DNA of 64,000 nucleotides, taken from Nansenia antarctica (Eukaryota; Chordata; Actinopteri; Argentiniformes; Microstomatidae). Shown here one piece after another: positions 62,949 through 64,000 of the stretch. The DNA lies in contig OZ022340.1 of assembly GCA_963989245.1 (NCBI GenBank), positions 46,245,627-46,309,626 of the forward strand. Reading direction: 5' to 3'. Position 1 is the stretch's first letter, and each line of letters starts with the position of its first letter. The notes beneath the pieces were generated by a model, which was given only the letters and a program-made list of their open reading frames with translations, did no database searches and was not told the DNA's origin. The position numbers were made by a program, and so were the translations under genes.

Positions 62949-63381
62949 AGCAGGCTCACAAAACAAGCCGTGTTAGTTGACTAGCGATGTGTCATTGATT
63001 TTCGACAACGCGGAAATGTATTCACATTTTTCGAAAGAAAAGTCAAAGCATTAGAACGTAGAACGGAAAATCGCACGCGCGCTTTGCGCACGGAAAGCCA
63101 CCGGCCCCGATTTGGCCTGATTTTTTTTTTCCGTCAGGAGATTTTTTTTTTGTTGCTTTAATCCCTGGGCTCCCCCGCACACCGTGATTTAATTCGCACA
63201 CTGGACACACAATATAATGTAAATCAGAGATACATCAAATGATCTGACCCAACCCCAGGGATAAGTGTAACATGTGCTGTACTACACTACTCTTCTTGAC
63301 AGTGCTATCTATAGTTAGCCTATTACACTTGACCATGCTATACAGTACTATACTACTGTACAATAATACTGTACAATACTA

Positions 63382-63640
63382 ATGCTCGGCTTGACAGTGC
63401 TATACAATACTATACTGGTCTTGACAGTGGTCTACAATACTATACTGGTCTTGACAGTCCTATACAATACTATACTGGTCTTGACAGTGCTATACAATAC
63501 TATACTGGTCTTACAATACTATACTGGTCTTGACAGTGCTATACAATACTATACTGGTCTTGACAGTGCTATACAATACCATACTGGTCTTGACAGTGCT
63601 ATACAATACTATACTGGTCTTGACAGTGCTATATATACAG
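63382..63640. repeat. 30-bp minisatellite
   Basis: Eight to nine units of CTTGACAGTGCTATACAATA CTATACTGGT, one shortened near 63510. The 121-codon plus-strand frame with VLYNTIL repeats is produced by it. Confidence 0.93.
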
Positions 63641-63649
63641 TCCTATGCT

Positions 63650-64000
63650 GCTCTTCACAGTACTATAGGATTACTGATCTTGACAGTGATTTAAAAGGCA
63701 TCGTTACCTTTTCGTATCTATGTTCAGTTGCTTTGTCAAAGTTGTGACTGACGACCAGACGGACTGTGGCTTCTATAGTGGCATTCTCTATTACGTCATG
63801 GTACATTGTCCGTGACGTCACAGTGGCGGGCAATCTGCGGCTGTAGACTCATCTACATGCGGCCCGCCGACTCACAAGAAAATGTATTCAAAGATTAAAC
63901 ATTTAAATAGAAAAATCTATTTTTATATATCCCTTATTTATTTATTTTCAACAATATGTTTATTGATTTTTTTGAAAAAGATAAAACAAATCTTTAAAAA
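63650..64000. other. No gene seen
   Basis: A/T-rich sequence with no recognisable exon, RNA gene or element end. Confidence 0.6.

Larger units (their letters stand above)
61510..63203 (-). mobile_element. hAT element of the GTF2IRD2/ZBED5-like group, decayed, exact 8-bp duplication
   Basis: GACACACA is exact at 61502-61509 and 63204-63211. Ends are CAGGGTGCGAAATAA and, inverted, CAGTGTGCGAATTAA. Subterminal GGGGGAGCTC and GGGGGAGCCC stretches also pair. The minus strand carries the start of a transposase (62564-62445). 1694 bp; it also contains a later 57-bp retroposon tail (62236-62292) and a 33-bp tandem repeat (62851-62948). Confidence 0.87.

Overview
This window is teleost fish nuclear DNA; the species cannot be named from the sequence. 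It has spliced vertebrate-type exons (one is a recognisable TRAPPC11 exon), many hAT elements with 8-bp target duplications, Ty3/gypsy LTR elements, a Rex1/CR1-like LINE, a tRNA-derived SINE and abundant micro- and minisatellites. There is no bacterial operon structure. Most of the 64 kb is mobile or repetitive DNA.

Layout. 1-15.05 kb is a near-identical higher-order tandem array. Each unit is one hAT element of about 2.15 kb, carrying the last two exons of a transposase on the minus strand, followed by 2-4 copies of a 279/280-bp satellite monomer. 15.05-20.3 kb holds a 149-bp direct-repeat pair around an inverted-repeat element, a 1.09-kb Tc1/mariner-like element with a TTAGGG-rich palindrome inside it, and a 1.44-kb hAT element with a decayed transposase. 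20.97-25.72 kb is a dead minus-strand gypsy element broken by a SINE and two frameshifts, next to a 1.1-kb hAT. 25.8-30.4 kb is gene-free. 30.7-34.9 kb is a gypsy element with one intact gag-pol frame, lodged in a ZBED-type hAT relic. 35.7-38.3 kb is a minus-strand LINE with a 1.33-kb hAT in its 3' UTR. A lone plus-strand TRAPPC11 exon lies at 39.09 kb.

40.5-59.6 kb holds the main host locus, a minus-strand multi-exon gene. Its 5'-most recognisable exon encodes a centrosomin N-terminal motif (Cnn_1N, as in CDK5RAP2 and myomegalin). A long coiled coil follows, built partly from a tandemly duplicated 874-bp three-exon module, and then an unrecognised C-terminal region. Exon lengths and splice phases agree very well, but three coding exons are each split by a retroelement with a matching target duplication: a gypsy element (44.5-49.7 kb), a solo-LTR-like element (50.3-51.7 kb) and a poly(ATT)-tailed retroposon (54.2-55.1 kb). 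The locus is therefore probably a pseudogene or an insertion-bearing allele.

The gypsy element at 44.5-49.7 kb is a young, apparently intact member of the Gmr1-like group: its integrase lies before reverse transcriptase, the pol order of Ty1/copia. 55.6-64 kb holds a GAGA-rich higher-order repeat, nested inverted-repeat elements, two more hAT elements with exact 8-bp duplications, and 40-bp and 30-bp minisatellites.
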